Of a DNA stretch of 64,000 bases, positions 62,402 to 64,000 are shown piece after piece. This DNA is from Pseudomonas anuradhapurensis (GTDB taxonomy: Bacteria; Pseudomonadota; Gammaproteobacteria; Pseudomonadales; Pseudomonadaceae): the NCBI RefSeq assembly GCF_014269225.2, contig NZ_CP077097.1:4909001-4973000 (forward strand), read 5' to 3'. The notes below the pieces were generated by a model. It was not told where the DNA came from, made no database searches, and saw nothing but the letters and a program-made list of their open reading frames with translations. A program made the translations under genes and the position numbers. Numbering within the stretch: position 1 is the stretch's first letter; the number at the start of each line of letters is the position of its first letter.

Positions 62402-62422
62402 CAGGGGCCGCGTTGCGGCCCT
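62402..62422 (+). terminator. First hairpin after gpmI
   Basis: CAGGGGCCGC pairs with GCGGCCCTG around GTT (one bulged base), followed by TTTCC. It begins 8 bases beyond the gpmI stop and is backed up by a stronger hairpin at 62444. Confidence 0.65.
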
Positions 62423-62443
62423 GTTTCCACATGAATTCCAGAC

Positions 62444-62480
62444 AAACGCCTCCCTGCATCCGCAGCGAGGCGTTTTTTTT
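62444..62480 (+). terminator. Strong terminator between gpmI and envC
   Basis: AAACGCCTC and GAGGCGTTT form a perfect 9-bp stem; the T-run continues to eight bases. It is a strong rho-independent terminator, so envC must have its own promoter in the 54 bp that follow or rely on read-through. Confidence 0.92.
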
Positions 62481-62534
62481 GCACGCCCAGGCGGGCATAC
62501 TAGGCCAGTCTCCATCCTTGGTACGCCAAACCCC

Positions 62535-63839
62535 ATGCTTCGCGCCCTGATCCTCCTAGCCCTATCTTGCCTGCTCGGTCCGGCATTCGCCGATGAGCGT
62601 GCGCAGACCCAGCAACAACTGGATGCCACCCGCCAGGATATTGCCGAGCTCAAGAAGACGCTGAGCAAGCTCCAGGAAGAAAAGGCCGGTGTGCAGAAGG
62701 ACCTCAAAGCCACCGAGACCGATATTGGCAACCTCGAAAAGCAGGTGGAGGCGCTGCAGCAAGAACTAAAAAAGACCGAGGGCGAGCTGGAGCGCCTTGA
62801 TACCGAGAAAAAAAAACTCCAGAGCGCCCGCGTTGAACAACAGCGACTGATCGCCATCCAGGCCCGTTCGGCCTACCAGAACGGCCGCGAGGAATACCTC
62901 AAGCTGCTGCTCAACCAGCAGAATCCCGAGAAGTTCGCCCGCACCCTCACCTACTACGATTACCTGAGCAAGGCGCGCCTGGAGCAACTGCGCACCTTCA
63001 ACGAGACCTTGCGCCAGCTGGCCAACGTGGAGAAGGACATTGCCACCCAGCAGGAACAGCTGCTGGCCCAGCGCGCCGACCTCGACAGCCGCCGCCAGGC
63101 CCTGGAAGCCGAGCGTGGCAAACGCCAGCAGGTACTGGCCAAGCTCAACAGTGACATGAAGGACCGCGACCAGAAGCTGCAGGCGCGCGAGCAGGACCAG
63201 GCCGACCTGGCCAAAGTGCTCAAGACCATCGAGGAAACCCTGGCACGCCAGGCCCGCGAGGCCGAAGAGGCGCGCCAGAAAGCCTTGCTGGCCCAGCAGG
63301 AGGCTGAAAAACGCCGCCAGCAAGAGGCCCTGGCTGCGGCCGCCGCCCGCGAGCAAGACAGCGAACCCGCAGAGCCACCGAAAAAGGCCCGTACCACCCT
63401 GGGCCCGATGGTTTCCAGCGACGGCGCGAGCTACGGCGGCGCATTTTCTGCCGCGCGCGGAAAACTTCCCTGGCCAGTCAATGGTCGATTACTGGCACGC
63501 TTCGGTGATGCCCGCGGCAACGATGCCCGTGCCAAGTGGGATGGGGTAATGATCAGCGCCAGCCCGGGCACCCAGGTACGTGCCGTGCACGGCGGGCGTG
63601 TCGTGTTCGCCGACTGGTTGCGCGGTGCCGGGCTTCTGGTCATTCTCGACCATGGCAACGGTTACCTGAGCCTGTATGGGCATAACCAGAGCCTGCTCAA
63701 GAGCGCCGGTGATATCGTCAAGGCCGGCGAAGCCATTTCCACCGTTGGCGACAGCGGCGGCCAGGACGCTGCCGGCTTGTATTTCGCCATTCGCCAGCAG
63801 GGCCGGCCTACCGACCCTTCGCAATGGTGCCGGGGCTAG
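62535..63839 (+). CDS. envC: Murein hydrolase activator EnvC
   Basis: EnvC (434 residues) activates cell-wall amidases at the division site from the periplasm. A signal peptide (MLRALILLALSCLLGPAFA) is followed by a long coiled coil (about residues 22-270, rich in Gln/Glu/Lys heptads), an Ala/Glu linker and a C-terminal LytM domain (about 310-434). The usual zinc ligands are incomplete: the HxGxD-type motif is replaced by KWDGVMI and the end reads YGHN, so it is the degenerate, activating form. It precedes ctpA, the conserved order. Confidence 0.93.
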   Translation: MLRALILLALSCLLGPAFADERAQTQQQLDATRQDIAELKKTLSKLQEEKAGVQKDLKATETDIGNLEKQVEALQQELKKTEGELERLDTEKKKLQSARVEQQRLIAIQARSAYQNGREEYLKLLLNQQNPEKFARTLTYYDYLSKARLEQLRTFNETLRQLANVEKDIATQQEQLLAQRADLDSRRQALEAERGKRQQVLAKLNSDMKDRDQKLQAREQDQADLAKVLKTIEETLARQAREAEEARQKALLAQQEAEKRRQQEALAAAAAREQDSEPAEPPKKARTTLGPMVSSDGASYGGAFSAARGKLPWPVNGRLLARFGDARGNDARAKWDGVMISASPGTQVRAVHGGRVVFADWLRGAGLLVILDHGNGYLSLYGHNQSLLKSAGDIVKAGEAISTVGDSGGQDAAGLYFAIRQQGRPTDPSQWCRG

Positions 63840-63917
63840 TCAAATTTCTACGGCGTAGCCCACGAGCCACGCCGATGCTCCCCAGGGAGCGCCTACAGGA
63901 TCAGGAGTTCGTTCGAC

Positions 63918-64000
63918 ATGCTGCACTCGCCTCGTCTCACCCAGCTGGCCCTGTCCATCGCCTTGGCGGTGGGCGCGCCCCTGGCTACTGCCGCAGAGCC
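63918..64000 (+). CDS. ctpA: Carboxyl-terminal processing protease CtpA, 5' end only
   Basis: The window ends after 27 full codons. They encode a signal peptide (MLHSPRLTQLALSIALAVGA followed by a predicted AXA site near ATAAEP). GGAG lies nine bases before the ATG. In pseudomonads the gene after envC is the S41-family periplasmic protease CtpA, so the identity rests on context and the signal peptide, not on catalytic residues. Confidence 0.65.
   Translation, partial: MLHSPRLTQLALSIALAVGAPLATAAE

Noticed and set aside
62535-63839. EnvC as an active M23 endopeptidase
   Set aside because: The first metal-binding motif is absent (KWDGVMI in place of HxGxD), the usual state of EnvC activators.

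Overview
This window is chromosomal DNA from a fluorescent pseudomonad, almost certainly the Pseudomonas putida group. It is GC-rich, carries the P. putida type of paired REP palindromes, and its gene order (phaF-phaI, ubiE-ubiJ-ubiB, hisIE, tatABC, two HBM chemoreceptors, opgGH, hut, fbp, glgP, typA, thiI, glnA, ntrBC, secB, gpmI, envC, ctpA) is, from memory, that of the P. putida KT2440 chromosome around PP_5007 to PP_5055. Most of the window is conserved core genome. A few accessory genes sit in the gaps.

Layout. 1-2 kb: phasins of the polyhydroxyalkanoate (PHA) granule, a MITE-like element and a small PHA-associated gene. 1.9-8 kb: a tightly packed forward block for ubiquinone synthesis, two histidine biosynthesis steps, Tat export and RsmE. 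8-12.2 kb: two chemoreceptors, the first behind a near-consensus FliA promoter. 12.3-15 kb: a polar amino-acid ABC transporter. 15.2-19.5 kb: opgGH for osmoregulated periplasmic glucan. 19.8-21.2 kb: dtd and pip. 21.4-26.9 kb: an isolated 5.5 kb gene for an 1843-residue leucine-rich-repeat protein with a NEL-type E3 ubiquitin ligase C-terminus; it looks like an insertion between pip and hutG. 27-41.2 kb: a complete five-step histidine utilisation locus (hutH, U, I, F, G) with an APC permease, an ABC transporter (VWX), hutD, the repressor hutC, and a second HutH-like protein that lacks the MIO-forming Ala-Ser-Gly triad. 41.3-48.7 kb: blc lipocalin, a small lipoprotein, fbp, glgP, a YkgJ-type cysteine-cluster protein and a PhoPQ-regulated-type protein. 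48.9-52.3 kb: typA and thiI. 52.5-58.4 kb: a nitrogen-control region (glnA, ntrB, ntrC) that also holds a lipoprotein fusing a cupin to a periplasmic chorismate mutase, and an NrsZ-type small RNA. 58.4-64 kb: trmL, secB, grxC, a rhodanese-like protein, gpmI, envC and the first codons of ctpA.

Regulation that can be read directly: three forward sigma-54 promoters (GG-N10-GC) with NtrC-like sites lie in front of glnA, ntrBC and the small RNA. A fourth, on the reverse strand, precedes hutU with a HutC palindrome over its predicted start site. Together they describe a nitrogen circuit linking ammonium assimilation, histidine catabolism and a regulatory RNA.

No tRNA, rRNA, CRISPR array or intact insertion sequence was seen. 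The points most worth following up are the NEL-type effector, the MIO-less HutH paralogue, the cupin-chorismate mutase fusion, and the two-module NrsZ-like RNA that overlaps the end of the antisense gene.
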